A stretch of 64,000 nt of DNA from Setoptus koraiensis (Eukaryota > Arthropoda): NCBI GenBank assembly GCA_048013815.1, contig CM106586.1, positions 10,168,001-10,232,000 on the forward strand, in the 5' to 3' direction. The translations under genes and the position numbers were made by a program. Numbering within the stretch: the first letter of the stretch is position 1; the number at the start of each line of letters is the position of its first letter. Shown in pieces: positions 45,256 through 58,700 of this stretch. The notes below the pieces were generated by a model that did not search any database, was not told the origin of the DNA, and saw only the letters and a list, made by a program, of their open reading frames with translations.

Positions 45256-47918
45256 CATCAACAAATTACAATATCAATAGAGCCATAGCCCCAACGTCAA
45301 CGACTTACAGCATACAGCCATGATAATCGATTACGTGCATCACAAATTTGATTATATCAGCGTTTGTTTATTGATCCGTCAAGACCGTTCAACAAACATT
45401 GATCCGGCAAGATGATTATGATGAGATGGCTAGCAGAGCTATTGCTTGTTTGTCCTTACAAACAAGCAAAAGAGAGATCACTCAACCCGGTGACGTTTCA
45501 ATAGTTTCGTTGTAGCGCGATCATTATACATTATTGGCGGCAGCAAGATGAGAAAATATTAACAAAAATGCAATTATATTTAATTGCAGCTAAATTAGAT
45601 AGGAAGTGAAGATGGATGGTTTGATGGTTGGGACAACAGGAGAAGCTACTGCTACAAAGAGTGCGGGGTTCCACTGTCCCGCGATGAATTTAAATTGCGC
45701 AAACAGTGTTGCCGAGAAGAGTGTTTGAGGGCGCTGTTTGTCCTCTGACAGGCCGGTGAGTCGATTCATTAGTGTGTGCAGAAGCGCTGCTTTGGCTGTC
45801 AAGACAACCACTTTTGGAGGCGCGCGTGTTCAAGTGAATGCGCACAAACCAGAATCAAACGTCATGCGAGCGCGTAGACACTAAACGAGACGCCAGCCGG
45901 CTTGGACAGTGCATTTGCGCAACGCTTTGAGCGCCTCTCACGGATTTTTGCGCCACCTTGTTCAGTCGCGGCAATAGGGCTAGTGGATGGTGCGATTAGC
46001 ATATAACAAACACCCCTTTCGCCTTGCACAAACTTGTACAGGTAGACACATCATGGTATGCAGTATCATGAGTCAGTGGTGGTAGTGACAGTGTTTTGTG
46101 GGACAGCGACAGAGAGACTAGCAACCTGGCTAGTGTGGGCTGTTTGGCGATGGGACGATGATGCTGCTGATGATGCTGAGAGAACTGGTATTATCGTCGT
46201 CTTATTTAATATCTCGACTCGAATCGACTAACTCTTTCGCTGGCTGATTGTGAGCAAATTAAGCCGATCGATTGATTGAGCGGTTTTGACAATTTTTGGT
46301 AGCACTAGCAGCACTATTGAGGTGGCTGGTTTGGCAACGCTTTGCGAAACTGGTTCCAACCAACATCGACTAATCATCCGATTGGAACAGCCGACTAACA
46401 ATGTTAACGACGATGTTGAAACAAAGCACACACGTTAACGACTTTGTAACACAAAGTGTGCATAGACGACAAAAAGTGCATGTTGCCGGATACATTTCGA
46501 CCTATACTTTGGCAGTGTCAGTGCACAAGCTAGATGTCGGCGATGATTACATAATAAATGAGATGCGTGGGATCGGGAGCCAGCGTATGTAGGGCCGATA
46601 GATGGAAATACATACGCAATTAGTATATACGTATATATTAGTATATGTGGCTGTGTCAATCCAATCCGTCTGCTGATTTGTGAGTGGCCGCTGATTTGTT
46701 GGTGTGCGCCATATCATATCGACATAACAAGCAACAGGTTGCCAGGCTCCAATGACAACAACAAATAGAATTCAGTATTTTGCTGGCAAGGCCAAATATA
46801 ACAAGTCAATGATTAATTGTTGCTTTAGCGACAAGTGCACACAATTGACAGATCTTTGTCTATTTGACATTGTTCTGAATCGCAACTTGTGATCTACTTT
46901 TGTACACTTGTTACAAGTAGCACCACAAGTGGCGCTCGCTTTTGCTGTTTGATTTGATGCCATAACCGCCTCAGTCGTAACAGACAACAAACAAACAAAT
47001 CAATCCATCTCTCCATCACAGAGGAAATTTGATTGATTTATAATTGCTATTTTACTTGTTCAATACACTTGCAGTATTAAACAAGTAATTCACACAGCAG
47101 CTGATACTGCACTCGAAATATACTCGCAATCACTGTTTGTTAGTAGTAGCAAGAAAATACCAGAGGGGACGCTATGAGCGCAGCTCGAAGTACAGCAGAG
47201 CCCAGCAGTGTCTCGTTAAATGTTTCTATTCTTACTTGTGTTGTACAATTGTTGTTTGGCGCGCCAACACAAGCATACACAAACCTGTGCAAACCGGCGC
47301 TAACTCACAGCTTGTCAGTCAACACAATCAGTAATCTCATGCACACACACACACACACGCACGCACAGAGAGATAGCAACTGGATTCGCGCACATAGACA
47401 GCGACAAGCTCCTCCAGGCGCAGTTCACTGGAACTACTCTCGAGTATGCTACTGCCACCAAAACTGGATACAGTGCAGTCACTTCGAGTCAAGTTGATAG
47501 ATGATGGATTTATATATAAATACCGACAGACACAAAACCAGATTACATCAACTGTAGTTGTAACGTAAATAACAGCAATAGAGTTGCTATATGACTTATC
47601 ATCATGAGATTAAGCCGCTAGATCTAGCCTTACCACAGTCACTTGTTTATAAAGCAAGAAATATCTTCATTCTCATCATCTTCCTTCAACGGAACTATAG
47701 CTCCTTCAAATCAGACACAACTTTACAGAGAATATAAACTCTGAACCTATCTGATTTTTGTTATATTTAAAGCACGCATTGTTTGAGTGTGGTGTCGGTA
47801 CAACAAAGTGTTCTAATGAGACCATTGCCATTAGCGCTAATTATATCTTAAATCAGCAACATCAGTTAAAAGCACGAAATTTATCATTTGAAATAGTCAA
47901 CAACCAAAATCCAAAAAG

Positions 47919-47927
47919 TATATAAAG
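47919..47927 (+). promoter_or_regulatory. TATA box of the ATGL-type lipase gene
   Basis: TATATAAAG stands 253 bp before the lipase ATG. A start site about 30 bp on (near TTCACAATCATT) would leave a 5' UTR of about 220 bp. Confidence 0.45.
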
Positions 47928-48171
47928 ACTTGTCATTTGTTCACAATCATTGATTCGACTTTGCGCGCTCACCACTACTATCCATCATAAACGACCACAG
48001 GTATCATCATCAATCTATCCAACATCAATGTGACAACAGTATACACAATTGAGATATTCCAACAATAAGACAAAAAGGAAAACTTTCCACCAAACAAAAC
48101 ATATCCATATTCAAAACATTAGTTGCTCCACATACAAACAACACACAGTATATTCGCAAACACACAGTACA

Positions 48172-50040
48172 ATGGATTTGTCATTCTCTGGCGCCGGCTT
48201 CATGGGTAAGTTATCTGCACACAATTGCATCATCTCACAACCAACTATATCAATGCTCACTATGAGTTTTGTCCATAGACCTTATTCAATACTTTCATTA
48301 TTTCAGCTCATAAAAACAAATATTAACATTACGAAACTTACTTTCCTATCTCACAAACAGGTTGTTACTACTTTGGTGTAGCAGATTGCTTGAAGAAATA
48401 CATACCACGCGACAGAATCAAAAGAGTCGCTGGAACATCAGCGGGCTCCTTGATTGCCGCTTACTACCTGTTGGACCTACCCTTGTCAGATGGCATAAAA
48501 GAGGTCACAATGATGCTCGAGGGTGTCAGGCAGCGTAAATTAGGAGTTTTTGATAGAAATCATCAAATAGTTGACATGTTGCCCGCTATGCTGGACCGAC
48601 TATTCCCGCCCAATGCTCACAAGTTGGTCTCAGGTAGATTGCATGTCTGTACGACGCGTGTGAAAGATATGAAAAAGATTATTGTCAGCGAATTTGAGAC
48701 TAGACAAGATCTTATTGACGTAAGTACTGTAACAATTACCACTATCGATCGATATACACTCAAACAAGCTAATAACTAATCAAATATTATTCATTATGAT
48801 GATTCCTTGAAAAAATACCCAACTTTAGGCTCTGAATTGCAGCAGCTTCATACCAGTTTGGTCTGGAAATCATTGTGCAACCTACAAGGGTGAAAGACAT
48901 ATGGATGGAATTTTCTCCGATAATTTACCTGTTTTCGATGAGCACACCATCAGAATAAGCTGTTTCTCGGGAGGTTCCGATATTGCACCATTTGATCGTT
49001 CTAAAGTGGAAGTATTGAAGGGTAAATTTGGCGGAATGTCCTTCTATTTCAATTTGGCTAACTTTTCAAGATTGAAACGTGCACTATGGCCCCCAACTCC
49101 ACAATTCACTTTGGACTTGATTGACAGAGGCTTCCACGATACAAAGAATTTCATATTAAGCAATGACTTGATCAAATGTGAATCGTGTTACAAGTCATCA
49201 TTGAGCAATCTTCCCATCCTACCAACAATTACACCAGCAGCTTCACCGAACTTATCACGATCAAATTCTTACAGGAGGCTTTCCGACACCACACCAACTG
49301 GCAAATCTAATGGTGGTTCTAATCAGATATTTTTAAGTCCAATGAATCAAGAACTCATTGCTGTCAAATCGGAGAATGACCTCAACAATAACAACAACCA
49401 AAACAAGGAAAAATGTGCCAAAGAACAAAAGAGTGCCTTGTTAGAGATAAGCAAAAAATTGGAAGTTGAACTAAACAAATTAAGCAACAACAAGCCAACT
49501 GTGCCAAATATTGTCATTACTACAGATTTTAATGACGATACCGACAACCAAACAAAAGATAAAGACTCTGATTCCACCGGCAGCGGAGAAAACTCTAGTG
49601 GAATAGGTGATGGAGATTCGTCACCTACAACAAGTGTAGATAGTGTTGAAGGAATACACTACTCAGGAAGTAAACGCAAGCAAAAATCAAGAAGAAAAAG
49701 TATAAGTAATACATTAAGATCGTTAGCTGGCGGAGCCAGTAACAAAAAAGAGAATCCATTCGATTTAAGCAACAACCTGGTTATGCCTGAAAAATTCACC
49801 GCGGCCTTAAATAGTTGTCCACCATCACCCTGCCTAAGAAGAAGTTGTCCAGATTGTTTAAGGCTGCGCCAAGAGGCTCGCATGGATCATGTGGAAGATC
49901 TCATGAAAGCTGAATTAGAAAAAATTTTCGCCTCAACGACACGAAGTCAGCAAAAACGCAGCGGCAGGATCACAAGATCGATCAAATGGGTTCGCCAACT
50001 GAGGATGACTACAACCTACAAATTGTGCGAGTCTCCTTAG
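48172..50040 (+). CDS. bmm: Adipose triglyceride lipase (ATGL / brummer), patatin family
   Basis: ATGL removes the first fatty acid from triglycerides at the lipid-droplet surface. Three exons, 48172-48205, 48361-48719 and 48829-50040, join in phase to 534 residues (human 504, fly about 507). The first exon codes only MDLSFSGAGFM plus the first base of Gly12. The oxyanion loop is GAGFMG (7-12), the nucleophile is Ser38 in GTSAGS (human Ser47), and the dyad Asp157 lies in MDGIFSDNLP. SGRLHVCTTRV and SSFIPVWSG match the family between them. After about residue 245 comes a long polar tail rich in Ser and Asn with basic-Ser sites such as RSNSYRRLSD, suitable for kinase or 14-3-3 control, and a basic KRKQKSRRKS patch. 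A TATA box and a poly(A) signal flank the gene. Confidence 0.93.
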
Positions 50041-50170
50041 TGATTATGAGAAATTGTAGATTCATTTTGTTATCAACTTGGATCATAACAATTAGGTGCA
50101 ATAAGTGTAACAACAATATTATTATAATTATGAATACTCAAATCTAGTGATACCAAGCGATAATATATTG

Positions 50171-50180
50171 AATAAATAAA
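50171..50180 (+). terminator. Tandem poly(A) signal AATAAATAAA
   Basis: 131 bp after the lipase stop, in the 225-bp spacer shared with the convergent minus-strand gene. Confidence 0.65.
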
Positions 50181-50265
50181 GAATCTAAAACGTCACTTAC
50201 ATAAGTCAGCGTCATTTTAAGTTAATAATGGTTTAATTTAAATATTTTCAACGAGTAATGTTGGA

Positions 50266-53200
50266 TCAGTAGTCGAATCTTGATCTAAGAAGTTTAGTAG
50301 CAAATGCACTCTTGTCACACTCTTCTTTGGATAATATGAGAAAATGATCTTTTCCTACTAGACAATTATCCATAATTCTGGTAGTACCATCCGTATTCTG
50401 CAGTGTAATCATCTTCCTAGCTCCTTTAGTAGGTACCGAGGTTCGTATTGAGAATAGGTCATTGCAATCAATACCCTTGTTTATTGAAGCGCCATAAACA
50501 TCAACGAAGTCCGAGTTGAGGAGCATCAAGAGAGCCTGACCGTTTTGCAGGTATACGGATTGTATTGAAAAAACTGGTCTGGATTTGATTGTCTGAACCA
50601 GGCTTGCTGAGGGAGGATATTGATCAACGGTATGTATCTCGAATATTTTAGTATATGCATGTACATCATTCAAGCTTGATGTTTCCTCAGCAACAGCGAG
50701 ATATGTCTTGGAAAAGTATACTGGGGAGTCGCGCAAGTCTGAATCATAAATATGTTTGTTAAATTCGATGTCTTTGAAGAAATGAACTGCATTCGGTTTG
50801 TCAACTCTGACATTTGCCAAAGAGATGGATGTCCCATGAACCAAAGAGTATTTAAATATTTGAGCCGAGCCTGCATTAGTTATAATTGCTACAAGGAGAC
50901 TAGTGGAAGAACCCGAGTCAAGTATGATATCGAGCTGAGAAAACAAGAGTATTAAGCAATGAATAATGGTGGAAATGACATACTGGGCGCTTTAAAAATG
51001 AAGAACCCCATAGTTACCTTATATGGACTGTCCACTGGAATTGTTTGATTGCGTTGCACGAAATAATGGCCCGGGCGGTCTTGACAGAAGATATTCATTC
51101 TTCTCGCGGCAACAAACAAGCAGAATTGATCTTCAATTATTGGATGAGCCTTCATATCAGTAGGTAGGCTTGGAATATACAATGTTTGGAATGGATGATA
51201 TCGACTGGTTGTCATATTCCAACTGAAAATTGTAATATGCGTGCTGGGGGAGTCATCTGTCACAAACAAGTATTGGGCCTTTGCGTGAACAATACCTGGG
51301 GATTTGGTGTTCTCTATTACAGAAGTGAGTTGGAATAGACTGGAGTTGAAGTGCTGCCTAGTATGGATTGATAGCCCCTCAGTTATCAAAAATGTTGACT
51401 CCATGAATGTAGTTGCTGCATAAGCAACACCCATATCAGAGTGAATTAGATCATAGTCCAGACCGAATGAGCTGTCTGCAGTTAGTTTGAAATCAATACT
51501 TTTGATGCTAATCAAATCCTTCTCCAGATTCGGCAGCTCCAAAACGCTAGTTGTGTTATACGATATGAAAGATTGAGTTGGTGGCCTAATGAAAGGTTGG
51601 ATTGGAGGGGTCCATTTGAGCGACATAGGTAGTTCCTGAGGTGGCCCAATAGGTGGTAAAGGTTGAATGGGAGGTGGCATCATAGGTGGTAAAGTTTGAA
51701 TGGGAAGTGGCATCATAGGTGGCAAAGTTTGAATGGGAGGTGGCGGAAGAGGTTTCATAGCAAGTGGTCCAATCGGGAGTAAAGGTTGAGGTAAAGGTGG
51801 CCTCACCACCGGCAGAGGTTGAATCTGAGGAGCCATGATGAGTGGTGCATGTTGGATAGGTGGGGGCATACTAGTTGACAAGGGTGCTGGGGGCAAGTCG
51901 CACAACCTTTCAATATCATACAAACTATGTGAAAAGTTTCCATTCACTTTGAAACCATTTCTGAAATGCTTGCGGCCAGTCAGGAGGATCGGACTATTGT
52001 GTTTAATATCTTGCACACCCTCAGAAGATAGGTCAATACCTTGAATCCTTCCTCCAACAACCAGTTCTCTAACTTTGACGTTCATCAGTCTTATAGAACT
52101 ATTTCTACCGTTAATCCGATAGGAACGAGAATGGGGTTCAGTGAGAAAAATAGACTGAGCTAATTGATTGATATTGATGTCATTAATTATTCCACTAGTG
52201 ATCGTCAAATTATTTCTGATAACTAAATCATTGTTGAACTCAATATCAGCCTGAATTACTTGCTCGGTACCTTGAAGCAACCAATTTATTCTTAGGTCCT
52301 CGTCGGTTACGCCATCAAAAGTTTTTTCGAAGTAGAGCTTGTTGAAATATACTCCATTGTCAAATATTTTAGCTCCTGTTATAACTTGTTCTTGATCCTT
52401 CAATACTGCATCGAGATACACTTGGGTCAAATTGATTCCGTTGATACCTCTTCTAGTGAACAAATGATTTCCATTTGGTATGTGTAAAGTGTTGACAATG
52501 AGAGGAGTGTGAACTGTCTGAGGATCTTCGTACGACAGAGTATTATAGAATAGATCAGACATGTTTATGCCATTGATGTAAGATGCATGCATGTTTCCGC
52601 CTATCTCTAGATGATTTTCGATATCTAGATCCTCGAAGAGCAACGAGCCCGTGATAAATTGAGGCCTGATCATGAGGCTACCGTTCAACAGGTATTGATC
52701 TTCATATTTGTGAATGATATCTCGGACGTTGATATCATTAATCTTTTCAACGTATAAATCATCCACGTATAAATCACCAAGTATTTCTCTCCGGCCAGAC
52801 ATGATTTCTGAATAACTCCTCTGCAAGGAGCTTGCTAAAGGTATGACACTCATATTGTTGAACGTATTCAATATATTTAGAGATGACTTCAACTCAAAGC
52901 CGTTGTTCAGGAGTAATTCGCCTGGCACGTATTGATCGGTATTTGTTGTCAGATATGCATTCGTCAAGTTTTGGACGCCATCAATGGACAGACAACGCAA
53001 CGAATGGAATGTGATTGGATGTTCGAAATAAAGATCATTGTATTCAATCGTCTTTTGACTTGTAGCCTGCTTGCAAAGCTTTGAAATATCAACACCATTG
53101 ATAGGTCCATTGATGGTGAAAGGTGCATCTTCTTTCACCTCTATAAGACCATCCAGATGAACGTTAGCGAAACGGTATGGACCTTTGTGCTTAGACCATA

Positions 53201-55757
53201 GATATAACTCAGTGAGGTTCAAATGTCCATTGATGCTGCCTTCAATTAAGGATGGTCCAGCAAGAATCACGTGATGTAACAATTTTTGCCCGGCGATTTC
53301 TTGGTCTCCATTGAGATACATTATTAATGGTTCGAATCTACCTGTTGCAACATTATTAGCAAAAGGTATACCGTTGAGACTTTCATGAACTTGCACATTT
53401 TCGGCATAAACATCATCTTCAAATGTCACAGGATTTTGAATGGTCACATTTTGGTTGCTCATTATGATGTTATCTTTCGAAAATGGGTTCACGCCATTGA
53501 CGGAACCATTAACTAAAATGTTCACCCCTTTAGGAATGAATAAGTCAGATATGTACATCGGAGCCCTAATTACTTGATCGCCATGGTTCATCAAGGTATT
53601 TGCAGCCAGTTCCTCAATATTCACGGAGGATAAATTAGAGCCACGAGTCATCTCTAGCGGACCTTTAATTATTAGACGATCTATTTCAATTGTTGCCAGA
53701 ACTACACTATTTGCATCGGTCAAAATTAGCCCATTCAAGTAGTCACTAACGTTAACACCGTTGAAGGTACCAATTTGAGAAATAGCTTGATGGTGGACTG
53801 GACTATCCAAAGTAAGATTGTTGATAATGATCGGGTTTTCAATATATTGATCTCCTGTAGTTGTCAAAACAGTGGATCTATCTAAGACAAGACCATTCAA
53901 CAATTCAGTTGTAATGTGTGAAGTTGTCATCAGTGACTTGAATCGCTTGTGACCAGTTATTGGTCCATTGGGTTGTCCTGATTTGAAAACTATGTCATTA
54001 ATTCTTATTCCATCGAGTAGACCATTGATTTGTACATCTCCTCGCAATATAAGATGCTCAAACCTTACATCGTGACCTATGGTCATGCTGCGGCCTGAAA
54101 AGAAGGCTTGGCCGGGCAGAGTACTGATATTCTGGCCGTTCAAAAAATTTGCATGTATTTCGCCAACGCGCGGACATAATTCTATTCTTTTGGGACCTGG
54201 AGCATGATACTGCTGCTGACAGTCTAAAACTATAGTGTCGAATTCAAGTCTCGCAGTTATCTCTTGATTTGTGCCGTCATCTACCAGTATATGTTCAACA
54301 ATATTCCGCATATTAACTAATCTGTTCATAGCAGCACCAAGTTCATTGAAAATTAGTTGAGAATCTACAGAAATTTGATGCTGTAGGCTATCCATAGATG
54401 TACCAGAGAATGATTCGACGAACTTAGGTGCAGATAGTAAATGGCTTATTGAGATATCGTTCTCAATGACGAGGTCGCCAAATAGTTCAATCGGTTTTGG
54501 TTGGTCGACACGTGGAACCCGATCAAATAATGCTCGTGTTTGTTCAAATCCGTCCCCTAGTATGGCATTAATGGTGGATTTGCACCAATTCAGAAGATCA
54601 TCTACTTGAGATGATGGCTGACTTGACGATCTTGGAGACTGCATTAGCTGAGCAGGTTGCTGATTGGGCTTCATGATGACGGGTACAGACATAGTAGGCG
54701 TTTGATTAAATCTAATGGCATACTCTGAGAGTAGGTTAGCCATTGTCGGAGGAAGCTGCTGCACCAAGGGGGGCATTTGCTGTTTCGGACGTTGATATAC
54801 ATGGATTTGGAGCCTATTTAGTCCATCAAAGCTGTAACTTACCAACTGGCCATCTATCAATTTGATAATCAACAGCATATTGGTGCTAGGGTGATATGTA
54901 TCGATAGATAATTGAACAGCATTAGGTATTAATTCAAAAGTAATAGGCACAAATTTGTCACCTACATATTTGAGTATATTCAATCCATAAGGTCCACCGT
55001 CCAACTCTCCCAACAGCGCAAGATAATTTTCCGATATGCCAACTCTCTCATCATAAATTATATGAAACGCTAACAGATCAATAGCGTGGCTTGTAATCAA
55101 TTTTTGATGCAATACCCACTTCAATTTTCCATCACCAAAGTCCAACTTGTATATTCTGGAATCTACATTTGCTTGACGAGCACTCATTGGGCTTGTGGAC
55201 ATATATGGATAATAGTGATTGTCATAGGGTTGTATATGGGGATCGGGTGCTCTTCGTATGTCATACATGTTGGTTGATTGTAGGGATACAGCCAAATAGT
55301 CTTGGCCATTGATAGAGAACGGTTCGAAATCTGTTACAATAGTGTCGCGCTCGAGTTCAATCAATTGGTATCTGTCGAAGTAGCTAGAGCGCCACGAATA
55401 AATAGAAATATAAGGTTGCGATCTCTCCGGCTTGGCGTAGGGGACGCCGATAGTTTTACGTGGATTATCGGGCCTGTTAGAGCATACAAGTTGAGTGTTA
55501 TAGTTGAGATCAAGAAGCCAGACCTTGAGCAGATCGACATATTGCGAATTGATGGTGTGGGTCTCGCCAATGTAGGTGCCATTGCTATGTGAAGATATGA
55601 CAGAGGTACCATTGATGCGATCGGGGTCCGCGGCTAGTTTGTGCCAATTGCCGCTGTGATCCTTAAATTGAGCCTCGTTCTGTGAGGACGGTCTGATCCA
55701 TGATGATGCGGCTAGAATAATCAACAACAAGTTGACTAGTGTAGTTGGGGGCTCCAT
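50266..55757 (-). CDS. Large secreted protein: EAR-like ends around Asn-Gly repeat array
   Basis: Exons 51018-55757 and 50266-50934 (83-bp intron, phase 0) encode 1802 residues. I start at the ATG at 55757. A longer frame upstream begins at TTG and is an extra hydrophobic run. Residues 1-26 form a signal peptide (MEPPTTLVNLLLIILAASSW). At about 70-320 are EAR/EPTP-type beta-propeller repeats (FDRYQLIEL, then FSINGQDYLAVSLQS). At about 460-490 is a short coiled coil. At about 500-1280 is a long array of ~35-70-residue units with Asn-Gly turns (FNGVNVSDYLNG, INGINMSDLF, INGPINGVDISKL) and many N-glycosylation sites. At about 1286-1390 are Pro-rich repeats (PPPIQTLPPMMPLP). At 1400-1802 lies a second EAR-like region. 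No membrane anchor. Probably extracellular matrix or eggshell; any link to the fly nasrat/polehole group is a guess. Confidence 0.75.
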
Positions 55758-58700
55758 GGCCAAACGGGTAACAGTGTCAGAGTAATAACAAAAACGGTAA
55801 CAACAACACTGAACAGTGTGAACAATGATGATAATAACAGTTATAATAATAACAAATAACAAGAACAATATTAATTATAACAATCAACAGTAATTAACAA
55901 TTAATTAGGCTGCCACCAACGATGGTGTCGAATGGTGTCACCGGCGAGGCGACCATGCTTTAGAGCGCGTTTAGTTCGTTAACTATATGAGCGTTATTGA
56001 GATCACTAATTCTCAAGCCACAGCGCGGCGCATGAGCACGCGCGTTGGCACAGACCGCTCACGAGCCACCGGACCCGACGAACGAAATAGAGTGAGACAC
56101 ACCGACCACACAATTGGTGGGCGTCTTGTCGCCTTGGTGCACGTGATCAGTCTCGCCAATCAGTATCAGCTGCCGCGGCAGAAGTTAGGTAACGTGTGCG
56201 AGTGTGGGATAAAAAGAGACTAGACACCCGGGGGCTATTGTAGTGCACTGCAGGGTCACAATGGGCGACACATGTTGACACCGAGTTGAGAGCGGAATGG
56301 AGCGCAATTTTCAAACGCCCATTAATTGTGCTGCACTGCATGTACTGTATTGTGATGTGGGTGCGTGGGACAGAAATTAAATAAAGCGAGGGAGTTACAC
56401 TGTGTGACACTGTGTTGAGGGTGAAAGTTGCCTAATTCTTATTATTACGCATGTGTTGCCTCTTGCAAGTTTTTCCCACGCCACGCAACTCCCCATCAGA
56501 TCATGGCCGCGTTGGCCTGTAGCGCACTGTATGCGTGCCCCGGTACTATGGTGCGTAACTTTCACATGCGAACAGTGCAACACAATGCAGATCAACACGT
56601 GCTTTTGTGCGTACTGTGCGCACCTCTGCCCCACTGCACCCACCTTCTTGTGCCACATTTTGTCACACTGTGCCAGCCGAGAGGCGGGGGGCCACATCAA
56701 ATACTGTACCGATGTTGATGTGGCTCTCTCCCCTCGCCGTCCCCCACGCCGCCGCCGCCGCCCCCCTCCCCGCTCACTCACGGCATTCACTATGCCATGA
56801 GTGAATATTGCGTATCGGAATGAAGCCTTACGTATATATGGTGCGCCATTGTGTGTTATATGTGCGTACCGCGCACGTTATGTCACAATAAGTGAGATGT
56901 GGTGGTTGTTGCATCAGTGTAGCTCTGGTCACCGGTGCCACTCTTACCTGTGTGTGTGACAGAGAAGAAGACAGAGGGGGTGGCCAGGAGGGGGGCTCGG
57001 CACGGGCAGAGCACACAAGGCAGGCGACGTACCGTTCACTTTCTCTCTTTGGCCCAATTTCCACGATACTGATCCTGTCGCACAAACACACACACACACA
57101 CGCACTCACTTTTGTTGCATGGGTTGGAGGAACGGACGCTCGAGTTTAACAGACCGTACACCAAAGTTATAAGACGCTGGTGGTTGTATAATGGCCATCA
57201 AGCGTTGAAAGTGTCGCCGGTGTGTGTGTGTGTGTGCGCGCGCGCTGTTGTTGTTGGCAGCAGCGATTTGCGTAAACTAACAGCAGCAGCAGCAGATGAA
57301 AGTATCAGTGGGAAAGTAATAATAACTGCTAAGAATAGATTGCTCACCGCTGCTTCTGCCGTCCACCGTACCAAAACCATTCTCATAGCTCTTGCATAAG
57401 ATGATGATGAGCTAACAGCAACGCAAACTGATGCAACAAATGAAAGTAACATATTTCACGTAACGACATCGAATGGTCGCACACACACACACAAACACAC
57501 TGAGTGAAAGTTCTGTCGGTCCGTTCTGTTACAGTTGCTGCTACCGGCGCAACGCAACACAAGGCGACGCAACGCAACCCAACGGAAGTAGTTGTCGCTC
57601 TAAGGTACTGGTGCACCCTCACTGCAACACTAATCAAAATGTGCGCCCGCCACTGCAACTGTTCACGTAACAACCAAAAGTGACCGGAAGGAGGGGAGGC
57701 ACCCCTCGGTCTCTATTCTGGGCCTGCGCTCTCAAGGTGGCATATGTGTTAGTGTGTGAACTTTTCTCCTCTGCCTTCTCCTTGTGCCCGCTTTCTTCTT
57801 CTTGTATCTGCTTTCTTCTTGAATTACTTGCACTTACCGCGCAGTTGCTGCGCGACTTCGCGTTCCCATCTTCGCCCATCCGTTCTTTTGCGCCCCGTTT
57901 GGCGTGTTACGGGATCGCGCCACCAGTGATGTTACGCAGCGGCGTATTTTGTGGCGCAACATGTTGCATGCGCATTCCTGCGCGGCGACATTCGTTGCAC
58001 AACGGCGCGTACATGTTGCACGGTAAATACATAAGCATATATACATATAAATATATACCGATATATACCGATATATGCATATGAATATGTACCGATATAA
58101 GCATATAACTGCCGATTTTTATAAATGTGTACCGGCCATGTACCGGTGCAGGGCTGTTTGTTTGTAACAGTCGCCAGGGCCTTGCATCTGGCTAAAGCAG
58201 CGGTACAATATTGCGCGGACTGGCGCACAAGTTGGCACTTTGGCGCGCGCGATCGCCAGTGCGAGCTCCGGGCGAGGGGTGGTTGCGTTGTCTCGACCGG
58301 CGGCGAATTGGTTCGATTAACCACCGATCGAATCATCTTGTGTATCGGCGCGCACACACACCGACTTTACGGCGTAAAGTTTACAGTGAGACGAGTTGAG
58401 CGCATCTCGCTTGCGCATGAGACTTGGCTGCCGCCTTGCAAACTCACAGTGTGAGTTTGCAGCACACACACACACACACACACACTGGAACGAGTGCACA
58501 AGCGGGCGAGTTTACGCACGCACAAACAAGTTCAACAGTTCGTCGTCTAGGATTTTCGCTCTCTATAGCAGCACTCGACAATATATTGCGAGACACAGAC
58601 AGAGCAAAGATTCAAATTTGTTCGACGGCGAACGAGCGCTCGCTGCTAATCATTTTTAATTTGTGTCTCACACTGGCAGCAGCAGCAGCGCGATAGTCAC

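Larger units (their letters stand above)
42896..47918. other. Gene-poor DNA upstream of the ATGL-type lipase
   Basis: Nothing firm beyond the entries at 44370, 44560 and 45034. Short frames (for example minus 46228-46431) start at non-ATG codons and carry no known domain. Confidence 0.5.

Noticed and set aside
58305-58325. GGTTCGATTAACC, tRNA T-arm-like
   Set aside because: The stem pairs as GGTT/AACC with the wrong loop, and no acceptor stem or A box lies upstream.
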